Positions 23,605-32,978 of a stretch of 64,000 nt of DNA are shown here, in pieces. The first letter of the stretch is position 1; each line of letters starts with the position of its first letter. Position numbers and translations under genes: made by a program. The notes below the pieces were generated by a model. The model had not been told where the DNA came from. It made no database searches and saw nothing but the letters and a program-made list of their open reading frames with translations. This DNA comes from Sphingomonas gellani (GTDB lineage Bacteria; Pseudomonadota; Alphaproteobacteria; Sphingomonadales; Sphingomonadaceae): contig NZ_FOCF01000002.1 of NCBI RefSeq assembly GCF_900110035.1, forward strand, positions 310,001 through 374,000, given 5' to 3'.

Positions 23605-24126
23605 ATGCCGCCCATGATGCTTCGCCTGCTTTTCGCCTCCACCCTGCTCGCCCTGCCTGGCATGTCCGCCGCCTCCGCGCCCGCGGCCCCGCATGTACGG
23701 ATCGCCAGCGTCGAGCAGCTGCCGCGCCCCTTGCCCCTGCCATATGACACGGGCGCCGATGCGGACGCACAGGTCGCGGCCGCGCAGAAGCGGGCGCGGG
23801 CGACCGGGCGCCGGCTGTTGATCGACCTGGGCGGCAACTGGTGCCTCGACTGCCGCATCCTCGCCGGCATCATGGACCTGCCGGAGCTGAAGGGCTTCGT
23901 TGCCCGCCATTTCGAGGTGGTGACGGTGGACATCGGCCGCTTCGACAAGAACGGCCAGATCGCCGCGCGCTACGGCATAAAGGATCGGCTGGAGGGTGTG
24001 CCCGCCATCCTGATCGTCGACCCCCGCACCGGCCGACTGGTCAATACCGGCCGCGTTACTGCGCTGGCCGATGCCCGGTCGATGACGCCTCAGGCGCTGG
24101 CCGACTGGCTCGCGCAATGGGCGTGA
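23605..24126 (+). CDS. Exported thioredoxin-like protein
   Basis: A 173-residue protein with a signal peptide (LRLLFASTLLALPGMSAASA). A thioredoxin fold follows: GRRLLIDLGGNWCLDCRIL contains the redox Cys pair as C-L-D-C, resembling the DsbD/thioredoxin_7 group, and EGVPAILIVDPRTG supplies the cis-Pro. It should act in the periplasm on disulfides. A second in-frame ATG at 23614 could be the start. It is monocistronic. Confidence 0.85.
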   Translation: MPPMMLRLLFASTLLALPGMSAASAPAAPHVRIASVEQLPRPLPLPYDTGADADAQVAAAQKRARATGRRLLIDLGGNWCLDCRILAGIMDLPELKGFVARHFEVVTVDIGRFDKNGQIAARYGIKDRLEGVPAILIVDPRTGRLVNTGRVTALADARSMTPQALADWLAQWA

Positions 24127-24245
24127 CGCCGGTCGCCTGAGGCGCGGGCGGCCGGGACGCATCCGGCGGGCGCGATCAAGGCGCCGTGCGCGCGACGCCG
24201 ACGCACGCTGCCCCGCCCGGCACCGATGCGGGGCCGGCCACCGGG

Positions 24246-26441
24246 CTAACGCGAACTCCGCCGCCCCGCGCGCATCTGCTGCTGCTTGCCGAACCGCGTC
24301 TTGCGCGTGCCGGGTTTGCCCTCGTTCGACCGGCCCATCATCGGCGCCTTCTGCTCGTGGACGGGCAGGCCCAGCTCCTCCTGTTCCAGGCCCCGGATTT
24401 CGTCGCGCAGGCGGCCCGCTTCCTCGAACTCCAGGTCGGCGGCGGCCTTGCGCATCTTCTTCTCGAGGTCCTCGATGTACGCGCGCAGATTGTGGCCGAC
24501 CATGTGCGGGCGATCCTCGTCGATCGGTACCGTGACCTGATCGCCGCTCGCCACATGGGCAATGATGTCGCCGATCTGCCGGCGGATCGTGGTCGGCGTG
24601 ATGCCGTGTTCGAGGTTGTACGCTTCCTGCTTCTCACGACGCCGGGCCGTTTCGTTCATCGCCCGCTCCATGGAGCCGGTGATGCGGTCGGCGTACAGGA
24701 TGACGCGCCCGTCGACGTTGCGCGCCGCGCGCCCGATCGTCTGGATCAGCGACGTCTCCGACCGCAGGAACCCTTCCTTGTCGGCGTCCAGGATCGCGAC
24801 CAGCCCGCATTCGGGGATGTCCAATCCCTCGCGCAGCAGGTTGATGCCAATCAGCACGTCGTACACGCCCAGGCGCAGGTCGCGGATCAGCTCGATCCGC
24901 TCCAGCGTTTCCACGTCCGAATGCATGTAGCGGACCTTGATCCCCGCCTCGTGCATGTACTCGGTCAGGTCCTCCGCCATTCGCTTGGTCAGCGTCGTGA
25001 CCAGCGTGCGATACCCCTGCTCCGTCGTCTTCTTGCACTCGACGATCAGGTCCTGCACCTGCTCCTCGACCGGCTTGATCTCGACCGGCGGGTCGATCAG
25101 CCCGGTCGGGCGGATGACCTGTTCCGCGAACACGCCGCCCGACTGGTCCATCTCCCACGGGCCCGGCGTCGCCGACACGCACACCGTTTGCGGGCGCATC
25201 GCGTCCCACTCGTTAAAGCGCAAGGGACGGTTGTCGATCGCGGAGGGCAGGCGGAAACCATATTCGGCCAGCGTGATCTTGCGACGGTGGTCGCCGCGCG
25301 ACATGCCGTTGATCTGGCCGATCGTCTGGTGGCTTTCGTCCACGAACAGCACCGCATTCTCGGGCAGGTATTCGAACAGCGTCGGCGGCGGCTCGCCCGG
25401 CAGGCGCCCGGTCAGGAAGCGGCTGTAATTCTCGATCCCGTTGCACGATCCCGTAGCGGCGATCATCTCCAGGTCGAAATTGGTGCGCTGCTCCAGCCGC
25501 TGATGCTCCAGCAGCTTGCCCTCCGCCTCCAGCTCCTTCAGCCGTTCGGTCAGCTCATGCCGGATCGCCTCGGTCGCCTGCTTCATGGTCGGCCCCGGCG
25601 TGACATAGTGGCTGTTGGCGTAGACGCGAACCGAGTTCAGCGACGCGACCTTCTTCCCGGTCAGCGGATCGAACTCGACGATGTCCTCGATCTCGTCCCC
25701 GAAGAAACTGATCCGCCAGGCGCTGTCCTCATAGTGGGAGGGGAACAGCTCCAGATTGTCGCCCTTGACCCGGAAATTGCCGCGCTGGAACGCCGCGTCG
25801 TTGCGCTTGTACTGCAACGCGACCAGCTTGCGCACGATCTCGCGCTGATCGGCGGACTGACCCTTTTTCAGGTCGAAGATCATCGCGGAATAGGTTTCCA
25901 CCGATCCGATGCCGTACAGGCACGACACCGACGCGACGATGATGACGTCGTCGCGTTCCAGCAGCGACCGCGTCGCCGAATGGCGCATACGGTCGATCGC
26001 CTCGTTTACGGAGCTTTCCTTCTCGATATACGTGTCCGACCGCGGCACATACGCCTCGGGCTGATAATAGTCGTAATAGCTGACGAAATACTCCACCGCG
26101 TTCTCCGGAAAGAACGACTTGAACTCCCCGTACAACTGCGCGGCCAGGATTTTGTTGGGCGCCAGGATCAGCGCGGGGCGCTGCAATTCCTCGATCACCT
26201 TGGCCATGGTGAACGTCTTGCCGGACCCGGTGACGCCCAGCAGCACCTGGTCCTTTTCCCCCGCCAGCGCGGTGTCGACCAGTTCGCGGATCGCGGTCGG
26301 CTGGTCGCCGGACGCGGAATACTCCGACACCAGCTTGAACCGCTTGCCCCCCTCGACCTTGGGCGGGCGCTGCGGGCGGTGGGGGACGAAGTCCTCGCCG
26401 GTTTCGGGTTCGGCCAGGGTGGTGCGGATCTGGATCGCCAT
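24246..26441 (-). CDS. uvrB: Excinuclease ABC subunit B
   Basis: A 731-residue helicase-like subunit of nucleotide-excision repair that verifies damage and loads UvrC. The Walker A motif [10 protein letters not shown] lies near residue 70. The beta-hairpin [14 protein letters not shown] inserts between DNA strands. The DESHQT box, [13 protein letters not shown] and QTIGRAARN complete the helicase motifs. The C-terminal UVR domain ([20 protein letters not shown]) binds UvrC. A basic tail follows. It lies 27 bases after an MBL-fold gene on the same strand, probably in an operon with it. Confidence 0.98.
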   Translation of the reverse strand: MAIQIRTTLAEPETGEDFVPHRPQRPPKVEGGKRFKLVSEYSASGDQPTAIRELVDTALAGEKDQVLLGVTGSGKTFTMAKVIEELQRPALILAPNKILAAQLYGEFKSFFPENAVEYFVSYYDYYQPEAYVPRSDTYIEKESSVNEAIDRMRHSATRSLLERDDVIIVASVSCLYGIGSVETYSAMIFDLKKGQSADQREIVRKLVALQYKRNDAAFQRGNFRVKGDNLELFPSHYEDSAWRISFFGDEIEDIVEFDPLTGKKVASLNSVRVYANSHYVTPGPTMKQATEAIRHELTERLKELEAEGKLLEHQRLEQRTNFDLEMIAATGSCNGIENYSRFLTGRLPGEPPPTLFEYLPENAVLFVDESHQTIGQINGMSRGDHRRKITLAEYGFRLPSAIDNRPLRFNEWDAMRPQTVCVSATPGPWEMDQSGGVFAEQVIRPTGLIDPPVEIKPVEEQVQDLIVECKKTTEQGYRTLVTTLTKRMAEDLTEYMHEAGIKVRYMHSDVETLERIELIRDLRLGVYDVLIGINLLREGLDIPECGLVAILDADKEGFLRSETSLIQTIGRAARNVDGRVILYADRITGSMERAMNETARRREKQEAYNLEHGITPTTIRRQIGDIIAHVASGDQVTVPIDEDRPHMVGHNLRAYIEDLEKKMRKAAADLEFEEAGRLRDEIRGLEQEELGLPVHEQKAPMMGRSNEGKPGTRKTRFGKQQQMRAGRRSSR

Positions 26442-26468
26442 CGTGGTACAATATGGGAACGCGGCGGC

Positions 26469-27641
26469 TCAGCGCAACGCGCGCACGGCAGGCGTGTCGA
26501 GACAGCGGAGCAGCGTCGCGCGCGGCATCTCCGGCACCGCGCTCGGCCGCGCATAGGGCGCGATCTCGGTCGGCTGCCCCAACTCCACCCTGGCGAAGCC
26601 GACCTGCCGCGTGCACGCCATCGCTGCGTCGAGCAGGCGGAGCGGCGTGTCATAACCTTCCCAGCTCAGGCGGAACGTGCCCCAATGGATCGGGATCGCG
26701 CGCGCGGCGCCAAGCCGGCGATAGACCTCCACCGCATCGACCGGCCCCATATGGCTGCCGATCCCCATTTGACCGGGGCCGAAGCGGAACGCGCCCACCG
26801 GCAGCATCGCGAACCGTACCGGGCCATAGCGTGCCGCCTCTGCCGGCCAGCGCCCGTCGCCCATGCCCGTGTCGCCCGCAAAGAAGATGTTGCCCCCGCT
26901 GGGCAGCGTCACGACAAAGCTGGACCACAGCGCGCGGTTGCGATCGGCGAACCAGCGGCTGCCCCAATGGTGGTTGCGCGTCACCACCACATCGACACCC
27001 GGCTTCACCGTCATGCGCCGGCCCCAGTCTAGCGCGGTCGCGGGCACCCCGACATTGCCGATCACCGCGTCGTTCCCCAGGCTGGTGACAATCCGCGGCC
27101 GGTCGCGGTCCCACAGCCGCTTCAGCGTCGACAGGTCCATGTGATCGTAATGATCGTGGCTGATGAGGACCACGTCGATGCGCGGCAGTTGATCGAACGC
27201 GATGCCCGGCGCCGCCACGCGGCTAGGCCCCACGCCGAACGGTCCGGCATGCTCGCTCCAGATCGGATCGGTCAGGATGTTCAGCCCCTGCGTCTGCACC
27301 AGCACCGTCGCGTGCCCGACCCAGGTCGCGACCATGCGTGCGCCCTCCACGCGATCCGGCGGTGCCACGGGCGTCACCGCGACATGCTCCGGCCAGGGGG
27401 GACGCCCATCGTTGCCGCTCAGATAGCGCAGCAGGAAACCGCCCCGGCTACGCCCGGTCGGCGGCCGGACCGTGTCCTCGTCCCCATCGGGATTGAAGAA
27501 GCGCGCGCCGTCGAAATGCCCCGACGGGTCACCCCGATAATAGATGCGGTCCAGGAACCGGGGCACGATCGTCACTATCAGGGCCGCGATGATTACCAGC
27601 CAAAGGAGCAGGGCCCCGATCCGCCGTCCGATAAGTCTCAC
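26469..27641 (-). CDS. MBL-fold metallo-hydrolase (NAPE-PLD/UlaG-like), membrane-anchored
   Basis: A 390-residue protein starting at a GTG behind GGGAGG. An N-terminal membrane helix (ALLLWLVIIAALIVTIV) is followed by a metallo-beta-lactamase fold: WVGHATVLVQ, ILTDPIWS, the zinc motif SHDHYDHMD, later FFAGDTG and HWGTFRLSWE. This pattern matches N-acyl-phosphatidylethanolamine phospholipase D-like hydrolases. It probably cleaves a phosphodiester or similar bond at the inner membrane. Its tight link to uvrB looks positional rather than functional. Confidence 0.88.
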   Translation of the reverse strand: MRLIGRRIGALLLWLVIIAALIVTIVPRFLDRIYYRGDPSGHFDGARFFNPDGDEDTVRPPTGRSRGGFLLRYLSGNDGRPPWPEHVAVTPVAPPDRVEGARMVATWVGHATVLVQTQGLNILTDPIWSEHAGPFGVGPSRVAAPGIAFDQLPRIDVVLISHDHYDHMDLSTLKRLWDRDRPRIVTSLGNDAVIGNVGVPATALDWGRRMTVKPGVDVVVTRNHHWGSRWFADRNRALWSSFVVTLPSGGNIFFAGDTGMGDGRWPAEAARYGPVRFAMLPVGAFRFGPGQMGIGSHMGPVDAVEVYRRLGAARAIPIHWGTFRLSWEGYDTPLRLLDAAMACTRQVGFARVELGQPTEIAPYARPSAVPEMPRATLLRCLDTPAVRALR

Positions 27642-27783
27642 GCCGCCTCCCTGCAGTGCCGACGCCCCAACGCGCCTTTGCGGCCACGAGGTCCCGTGTC
27701 GGCGAAGAAGGGGCGCGGACCGGCTGTCATGCCGGCCGAACGTCCTCTTGCCTTTCGCCGCGCCCGGCGCGACATCGCGGACC

Positions 27784-28470
27784 ATGTTCGGTTTTTCGCG
27801 CAAACAGGCTCCCTATGCGTCCAAGGTCCGGGGGGCGGTCGGCCGCGACGTCGCAGCCCGGCTGGACGCCAATCCCGCCATGCAGCGGGTGGAGTTGGCC
27901 GGCGCGCAGATCTACTACCAGCTCGATTTCCTGTCGGCGGAACGCTGCGAAGCGCTGATCGCGCTGGTCGATGCCAACCGGCGCCCATCCACGCTGTTGT
28001 CGAACAAGGGCGGCCCCGATTTCCGCACCAGCGAAAGCTGCGACATGGATCGCAACTCGCCGGCCGTGAAGCCGACCGACGAGGCGGTGGCGGCCCTGCT
28101 CGGCATCGATCCCGCCCATGCCGAAACCATGCAGGGCCAGCGCTACGCCCCCGGTCAGCAGTTCAAGGCCCACCACGACTATTTCCACGAGGCCGAAAGC
28201 TATTGGCCCGCGATGAAGGCCAGCGGCGGACAGCGCACCTGGACCGCGATGATCTACCTGAACGACGTGGCCGAGGGTGGCGCGACCTGGTTCCCCTCCG
28301 CCGGGATAAAGGTCGCGCCCCGGCGCGGCATGCTGCTCACCTGGAACAACATGAAAGCGGACGGCAGCCCCAACGAACTGACTATCCATGAGGGGATGGC
28401 GGTCGGTGAGGGCGTCAAATACATCATCACCAAATGGTTTCGCGAAAACCGCTGGTCCGGCGCAGGCTGA
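27784..28470 (+). CDS. Prolyl 4-hydroxylase-like 2-oxoglutarate/Fe(II) oxygenase
   Basis: A 228-residue soluble protein. His130/131 and Asp132 (AHHDYF) and His202 (IHEGM) are the iron ligands, and Lys212 in GVKYIITKWFR binds 2-oxoglutarate. The RTSESCDMDR segment and TAMIYLNDVAEGGATWFP agree with the prolyl 4-hydroxylase alpha-subunit family. In bacteria such enzymes hydroxylate proteins, for example elongation factors, but the target here is unknown. The ATG at 27784 was chosen because upstream codons are not protein-like. It is divergent from the MBL gene. Confidence 0.9.
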   Translation: MFGFSRKQAPYASKVRGAVGRDVAARLDANPAMQRVELAGAQIYYQLDFLSAERCEALIALVDANRRPSTLLSNKGGPDFRTSESCDMDRNSPAVKPTDEAVAALLGIDPAHAETMQGQRYAPGQQFKAHHDYFHEAESYWPAMKASGGQRTWTAMIYLNDVAEGGATWFPSAGIKVAPRRGMLLTWNNMKADGSPNELTIHEGMAVGEGVKYIITKWFRENRWSGAG

Positions 28471-28635
28471 GCGAAAACCCGGATCCAATTCGCAGCACGC
28501 TCGGTCCCCCCGAGCATCTGACCCTTTCAAAGCCGTGCCTGGAGATGAGGCGCGGGATGATCGGCTCCGGTGCTGGGGTGGAGTGGCCGCCTGTCGGCGA
28601 TGAATAGCTTAAGCGGCCACACCGGCGGGTTTGTG

Positions 28636-28863
28636 CTAAAAGGCTGAGCGTTCACTCCTGAGCCAAGCTTTCGACCGCTTCAGGCAATACCGCCATACCG
28701 CCAACGGCGAAACGGCCATCAGGCAGAACACGACCAGCGCCGTCAGATCGTTGCCGATGTCTCCGAAGCGGAAAGAGCCGTACGTAAACGCGACCATGAA
28801 GACGATCATGAGCGTATAGGCGGACGCCGCTACTATGAGGGCAACTGCAACGAGCCTGTTCAA
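28636..28863 (-). CDS. Small two-span membrane protein, unknown
   Basis: Two hydrophobic helices (LVAVALIVAASAYTLMIVFMV and LTALVVFCLMAVSPLAVW) precede a basic tail. A TTG at 28863 behind AAGGGCAGAG gives MNRLVAVAL, a natural start; an ATG at 28926 would add 21 non-hydrophobic residues. It belongs to a run of small unrecognised membrane proteins with lower GC than the rest of the window. Confidence 0.5.
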   Translation of the reverse strand: MNRLVAVALIVAASAYTLMIVFMVAFTYGSFRFGDIGNDLTALVVFCLMAVSPLAVWRYCLKRSKAWLRSERSAF

Positions 28864-28991
28864 AACTCTGCCCTTAAGACATCTCGTTATATGAGGAGTC
28901 GTGGCCTGGTAAGCGAACGTCCGCAATCAGGCCGAGGATCAGACGACTTGGAAAGTCGAAATTGGGCGTTGGTTACCTCGCGACGGCAGTT

Positions 28992-29219
28992 TCAGGCCGA
29001 GCGTACGATCCAAATGCCGAGCGCCGTTGCTACAGCAATGATTGCCGCGATTGCGACTATTGTTCCTGGGGTGAAATACATGTTTGCCACCATGGTTCGG
29101 ATGGTCAGCTTTGGTGGGAGATTGGCCGGATCGAACAGGGCTGCATGGGTTCGCACCGGAATGATGCAGAAGATCAGCACCGTTGCAGCACTCATTAAAG
29201 CCACCAGCTTCCACCACAT
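28992..29219 (-). CDS. Small two-span membrane protein, unknown
   Basis: A 75-residue protein with helices at about residues 5-25 (VALMSAATVLIFCIIPV) and 50-72 (TPGTIVAIAAIIAVATALGIWIV). It starts with MWWKLVAL at 29219 behind a GGAACGAG ribosome-binding site. The segment between the helices (ALFDPANLPPKLTIRT) is probably periplasmic. No family was recognised. Confidence 0.55.
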   Translation of the reverse strand: MWWKLVALMSAATVLIFCIIPVRTHAALFDPANLPPKLTIRTMVANMYFTPGTIVAIAAIIAVATALGIWIVRSA

Positions 29220-29348
29220 CCTGCTCGTTCCCCTTTTCGAAGCAAAGCTACCCCGAAAACAGGTAAGTCGGCAATCGCCTGGACAGCAGGCGTTCGGCTT
29301 TCGCCGGGAGAGGGTGGAAAGCCGCCAAAGCCGCGGCTAGTATTTGAT

Positions 29349-29648
29349 ATGGACATCTCGGGCCTGCTTCTGACCCCGCTTGCGGCGCTTATCACCGCAA
29401 TGTGGATCGTCGGCGTCAGGGCCTTGTCGTCACATGTGCCAACTCTCCGTCCACCATTTCTTCTTTCTTATATCCTCGGTGTGCTGCTCATGCAGCCTTG
29501 GTACACGGCTTCATGGCGGGACTTCGGCATGTTCGCTGTCATGTTGGTCGTGCAGGCCCTTTCGATCGCGGTCGGGTGCATCATCGGAGCGGTGCCGGCG
29601 ATGGCTGCGGTTGCGTTGACGCGTCGGCTTGCGCGGCTCAAGCGGTAG
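29349..29648 (+). CDS. Small three-span membrane protein, unknown
   Basis: A 99-residue protein with helices at about residues 5-25, 40-58 and 62-90. A short conserved-looking loop (MQPWYTASWRDFGMF) joins the last two. The C-terminus is basic (RRLARLKR), consistent with a cytoplasmic end. It is divergent from the preceding small gene, and no family was recognised. Confidence 0.5.
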   Translation: MDISGLLLTPLAALITAMWIVGVRALSSHVPTLRPPFLLSYILGVLLMQPWYTASWRDFGMFAVMLVVQALSIAVGCIIGAVPAMAAVALTRRLARLKR

Positions 29649-29891
29649 CCGAATGGCGGCCTAAAGGCGCTTTCGGCGTACGCTTTGCTGAGGGCGGACA
29701 GCGATGATTAGACGCCCGCTGACGCACTGCCAGTGCAAGCTGTCGGACTGGCGATCATCGCTGTCCTACAGTCCTGCCGGCCGGCTATGGCGTCGCGAAT
29801 GTTCGTCACACTCCACCATCCCGGTCACAGCCGTCCGTCTTCGGTGATGGTACGCCGGCATGCGGTCACGTGCGGCAAGTCACGCTACACC

Positions 29892-29922
29892 GCGTTCAGC
29901 TCTCCACTTTCTCCACTTCACC
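29892..29922. repeat. 31-base direct repeat, copy 1
   Basis: It is identical over 31 bases to 29996-30026 (start-to-start distance 104). The unit is pyrimidine-rich and contains an internal near-tandem CTCCACTT. Flanks are unrelated. Confidence 0.85.
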
Positions 29923-29995
29923 CATGCCGGCGTATGCGAAATCGCTTGCCTCGGACTCTGGCGGGCCGGCACATCCGACCCGACATGACGACCAT

Positions 29996-30026
29996 GCGTT
30001 CAGCTCTCCACTTTCTCCACTTCACC
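29996..30026. repeat. 31-base direct repeat, copy 2
   Basis: Second perfect copy, ending 17 bases before the recJ ATG. Confidence 0.85.
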
Positions 30027-30043
30027 TCGGCGAACGGCTGCCG

Positions 30044-31822
30044 ATGAGCCACGTTCTCGGCATCGAGCGCTCGATCCTGGGGCAGCCGTGGCGCTGGCGC
30101 GCACTGGCGGCGGATGCGCGGGACGGATCGACGGGGGGCTTTGGCGGCGGACCGGACGCCGACGATCTGCTCACCCAGTTGCTGCTCGCACGCGGCGCTC
30201 CGCGTGAGGCGCTCGACCATCACCGCGCGCCGTCGATCCGGAGCTTCATGCCCGACCCGTCCGTGTTCCGCGACATGGATCGCGCAGCCGAGCGTCTGGC
30301 CGACGCGGTGGAGCGGCACGAGGCGATCGCAATCTTCGGCGACTATGATGTCGATGGCGCGACGTCCTCGGCGGTGCTGGTGCTGGTGCTGCGCGAGCTA
30401 GGCCTGGAGGCGCGCACCTATATCCCCGACCGGCTCACCGAGGGGTACGGCCCGTCCGGCCCCGCGCTGACCCGGCTGGCGGGGGAGGGGGCGTCTCTGA
30501 TCGTGACGGTCGATTGCGGCGCGCAGGCGTTCGAGGCGCTGGCGGTGGCGCGCGACATCGGCGTCGACGTGGTGGTGGTGGATCATCACAAATGCGCCGC
30601 CACCCTGCCGCACGCGCATGCCGTGGTGAACCCGAACCGGCTGGACGAGGTGGCGGAGGGCGCCGCCCACGGCCATCTCGCCGCCGTCGGCGTCTGCTTC
30701 CTGCTCGCCGCCGCGCTGGTGCGGACGCTGCGTGGGCGAGGGTTCTTCAAGGACCGGGCGGAGCCGCGCCTGCTCGACCTGCTCGACCTGGTGGCGCTGG
30801 GAACCGTGGCGGACGTGGCGCAACTCCGCGGACTGAACCGCGCCTTTGTCGCACAGGGGCTGAAGGTCATGGCCCGCCGCGGCAATATCGGCCTGTCCGC
30901 CTTGATGGATGCCGCCCGCCTGACCAAGGCGGTCGGCGCGAGCGACCTGGGCTTTGCGCTTGGGCCGCGGATCAATGCCGGGGGGCGTGTCGGCCGCGCC
31001 GATCTGGGCGTGCGGCTGCTCACCACCCGCGACCCGGCCGAGGCGCGCGCTATCGCCGCCGAACTCGACCGGCTGAACGAGGAACGCCGCGCGATCGAGG
31101 CGACGGTGCAGGAGGCGGCGGAGGCCCTGCCGGGCGGGGCACAGGTCGCCGTGCTGGCCGGCCATGGCTGGCACCCGGGCGTGATCGGCATCGTCGCCGG
31201 GCGCCTGAAGGAGAAACTCGGCCGGCCCGCGATCGTCATCGCCTTGGGCGAGGATGGCCTTGGCAAGGGATCGGGCCGTTCGATCTCCGGTGTCGATCTC
31301 GGCGCAGCGGTGATGGCGGCGCGAGAGGCGGGCCTGCTGATCGCGGGTGGCGGCCATGCGATGGCGGCCGGACTGACGGTCGCCGCCGACCGGGTCGCCG
31401 ACCTGGCCGCGTTTCTGGAAGAACGGCTGGCGGAGGCGGTGGAGCGGTCGCGTGCGGATCGCGCGTTGCTGGTCGATGCGGTGCTCGCGACCGGCGGCGT
31501 GAACCCCGCGCTGGTGGAGATGCTGGAGGCTGGGGGGCCTTACGGCACCGGCTGGCCGGCCCCCCGCGTCGCCGCCGGGCCGGTGCGCGTGATCCGCGCC
31601 GATGTGGTCGGCAACGGCCATGTCCGCTGCGTCGTGGCGGGCGAGGATGGGCGCAGCCTGAAGGCGATGGCGTTCCGCGCGGCGGAGACGGAGCTGGGGC
31701 AGGCGCTGCTCGGTGCGGCGCCTCATCGGCGGCTGTGGCTGGCGGGGCGTGCGAAGCTCGACGACTGGGCCTCCCGCCCGGCGGCGGAGCTGCATGTGGA
31801 CGACGCGGCCTGGGCGGATTGA
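30044..31822 (+). CDS. recJ: Single-stranded-DNA-specific 5-prime exonuclease RecJ
   Basis: A 592-residue DHH-family nuclease for recombination and mismatch repair. FGDYDVDGATSSA (motif I), VTVDCG, VVVDHHK (DHH motif) and GPRINAGGRVGRADLG are in the expected order. The DHHA1 domain follows with GKGSGRSISGVDLG and IAGGGHAMAAG, then an OB-like C-terminal domain. The ATG at 30044 gives the normal N-terminus; the longer frame upstream runs through the direct repeats. Its stop is 67 bases from tRNA-Glu. Confidence 0.97.
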   Translation: MSHVLGIERSILGQPWRWRALAADARDGSTGGFGGGPDADDLLTQLLLARGAPREALDHHRAPSIRSFMPDPSVFRDMDRAAERLADAVERHEAIAIFGDYDVDGATSSAVLVLVLRELGLEARTYIPDRLTEGYGPSGPALTRLAGEGASLIVTVDCGAQAFEALAVARDIGVDVVVVDHHKCAATLPHAHAVVNPNRLDEVAEGAAHGHLAAVGVCFLLAAALVRTLRGRGFFKDRAEPRLLDLLDLVALGTVADVAQLRGLNRAFVAQGLKVMARRGNIGLSALMDAARLTKAVGASDLGFALGPRINAGGRVGRADLGVRLLTTRDPAEARAIAAELDRLNEERRAIEATVQEAAEALPGGAQVAVLAGHGWHPGVIGIVAGRLKEKLGRPAIVIALGEDGLGKGSGRSISGVDLGAAVMAAREAGLLIAGGGHAMAAGLTVAADRVADLAAFLEERLAEAVERSRADRALLVDAVLATGGVNPALVEMLEAGGPYGTGWPAPRVAAGPVRVIRADVVGNGHVRCVVAGEDGRSLKAMAFRAAETELGQALLGAAPHRRLWLAGRAKLDDWASRPAAELHVDDAAWAD

Positions 31823-31889
31823 GGCGGGTTTTTGGTCAAAGGCCGCTTGACCCGCTGCGCGCGACCCCCTAGGCGGGCCGCTCCGGCAT

Positions 31890-31964
31890 GGCCCCTTCGT
31901 CTAGCGGTTAGGACGCGGCCCTTTCACGGCTGAAACACGGGTTCGATTCCCGTAGGGGTCACCA
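31890..31964 (+). tRNA. tRNA-Glu (anticodon UUC)
   Basis: A 75-base tRNA with encoded CCA (31962-31964). The acceptor stem GGCCCCT pairs with AGGGGTC (one G-T). The anticodon loop CTTTCAC has TTC at 31923-31925, and the T-loop is TTCGATT. The last six bases overlap, on the other strand, the stop codon and final codon of the DUF4345-like gene. Confidence 0.97.
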
Positions 31965-32348
31965 CCTCCGGCGCGCGACGCGCGCCTGCCATAGCATCAG
32001 CATGGGCACGACGCCCAGCTCCATCGCCAAGCCGATCAGATGACCACGGGACGGTGCGCCGACCATGATCAGGCTCAGCAGCCGTGCCAATCCGCCGGCT
32101 ATGACCAGCGATCCCAGCAACCGAAAGCGCGCGCCCCGGACCTCGATGCGCGGAATGCATGTCGCGAACGCGATGCCGACGCCCAGGAAGATGCCGGACA
32201 CGTAGCGGAAGTGGCTGTCCAGATCGCGCGGCACGACCGGCGGATGGCCCAGGAAGCCGGGACCCGACAGCACGCCCTTGCCCCCGATCAGCAGCGGCAC
32301 CAGACACGCGATCGCTATCGTCAGTTGAAGGAGGCGGCGCTGGTTCAT
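31959..32348 (-). CDS. DUF4345-like membrane protein
   Basis: A 129-residue, four-helix membrane protein. LDSHFRYVSGIFLGVGIAFA is typical of the DUF4345 family, whose function is unknown. The ATG overlaps the stop of the DUF2721-like gene (ATGA), so it is translationally coupled. The C-terminal RRRW and stop codon lie inside the 3-prime end of tRNA-Glu on the opposite strand. Confidence 0.8.
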   Translation of the reverse strand: MNQRRLLQLTIAIACLVPLLIGGKGVLSGPGFLGHPPVVPRDLDSHFRYVSGIFLGVGIAFATCIPRIEVRGARFRLLGSLVIAGGLARLLSLIMVGAPSRGHLIGLAMELGVVPMLMLWQARVARRRW

Positions 32349-32806
32349 GCCTTGGCCTTCAGCAATTCGGGCCGGATGCGGATCGCGCGCAGCGACAGCC
32401 GCACCTCCAGCATGAAACAGATCAGTCCCAGGATCAGCAGCGCCATCGCGGTAATGAACGCGCCCGCGAGCAGACGTCCGATCCGCAGATGCGTCAGTTC
32501 CGCGACGAACAGCGTGGCGACCACCAGGCAGGTCATCACCGCGCTCAACGTCACCAGCGCCAGCGCCGCGTTGATGACCCGCATGCGCCGATCCAGCAGG
32601 CGGAGTTCCCAGACATGGCGGTCATGCTCCATGCCCGCCGAACGGGGATGCAGCAGCTCCAACGCCCGTGCCCGATCCACGACGCGCGAAAGGCGCCCCA
32701 CCAGCATGTTCAGCAGCGCGCCGATGCCCGCCAGCATAAAGACGGGCGACAGCGACAGCTGAATCGATTCGGCGATGGTGGATACGGTCGGAGCAAAGGT
32801 CGGCAT
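32345..32806 (-). CDS. DUF2721-like membrane protein
   Basis: A 153-residue protein. A first helix (LSPVFMLAGIGALLNML) is followed by a charged segment (RLSRVVDRARALELL) and two further helices. This arrangement is typical of DUF2721. The ATG at 32806 (MPTFAPTVSTIAESIQ) fits family N-termini. It forms a two-gene operon with the DUF4345-like gene. Confidence 0.8.
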   Translation of the reverse strand: MPTFAPTVSTIAESIQLSLSPVFMLAGIGALLNMLVGRLSRVVDRARALELLHPRSAGMEHDRHVWELRLLDRRMRVINAALALVTLSAVMTCLVVATLFVAELTHLRIGRLLAGAFITAMALLILGLICFMLEVRLSLRAIRIRPELLKAKA

Positions 32807-32978
32807 TGCCGCAAAGGCTAGGTTCCGCGACGCGATGAGGCAAGCAGGCGGAGTGGAGACGCAAGGGACGGGAGGAGCGGGTCGCAGCATGCGCCGATAT
32901 GAGTGCACTGTACTCGAAGATACGTTGTTCGATGCCGACTATTATGGCATGAGTCCTAACTCAAATTGGGAGCCTACC

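Larger units (their letters stand above)
29649..30043. other. 395-base intergenic region before recJ
   Basis: It contains two perfect 31-base direct repeats (listed separately) and no credible gene. The second repeat ends 17 bases before the recJ start, so it overlaps the likely recJ leader or promoter. Confidence 0.55.

Noticed and set aside
24186..27032. A 948-codon plus-strand frame opposite uvrB
   Set aside because: The minus strand carries all UvrB and MBL motifs; the plus-strand translation is low-complexity Arg/Leu/His-rich sequence typical of an antisense shadow.
29892..30026. CRISPR array
   Set aside because: Only two copies of one repeat, 73 bases between them, no further units and no cas genes.
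29733..30047. A 104-codon frame spanning both 31-base repeats
   Set aside because: The composition is not protein-like, and part of the frame is just the repeat translated; recJ starts within its end.
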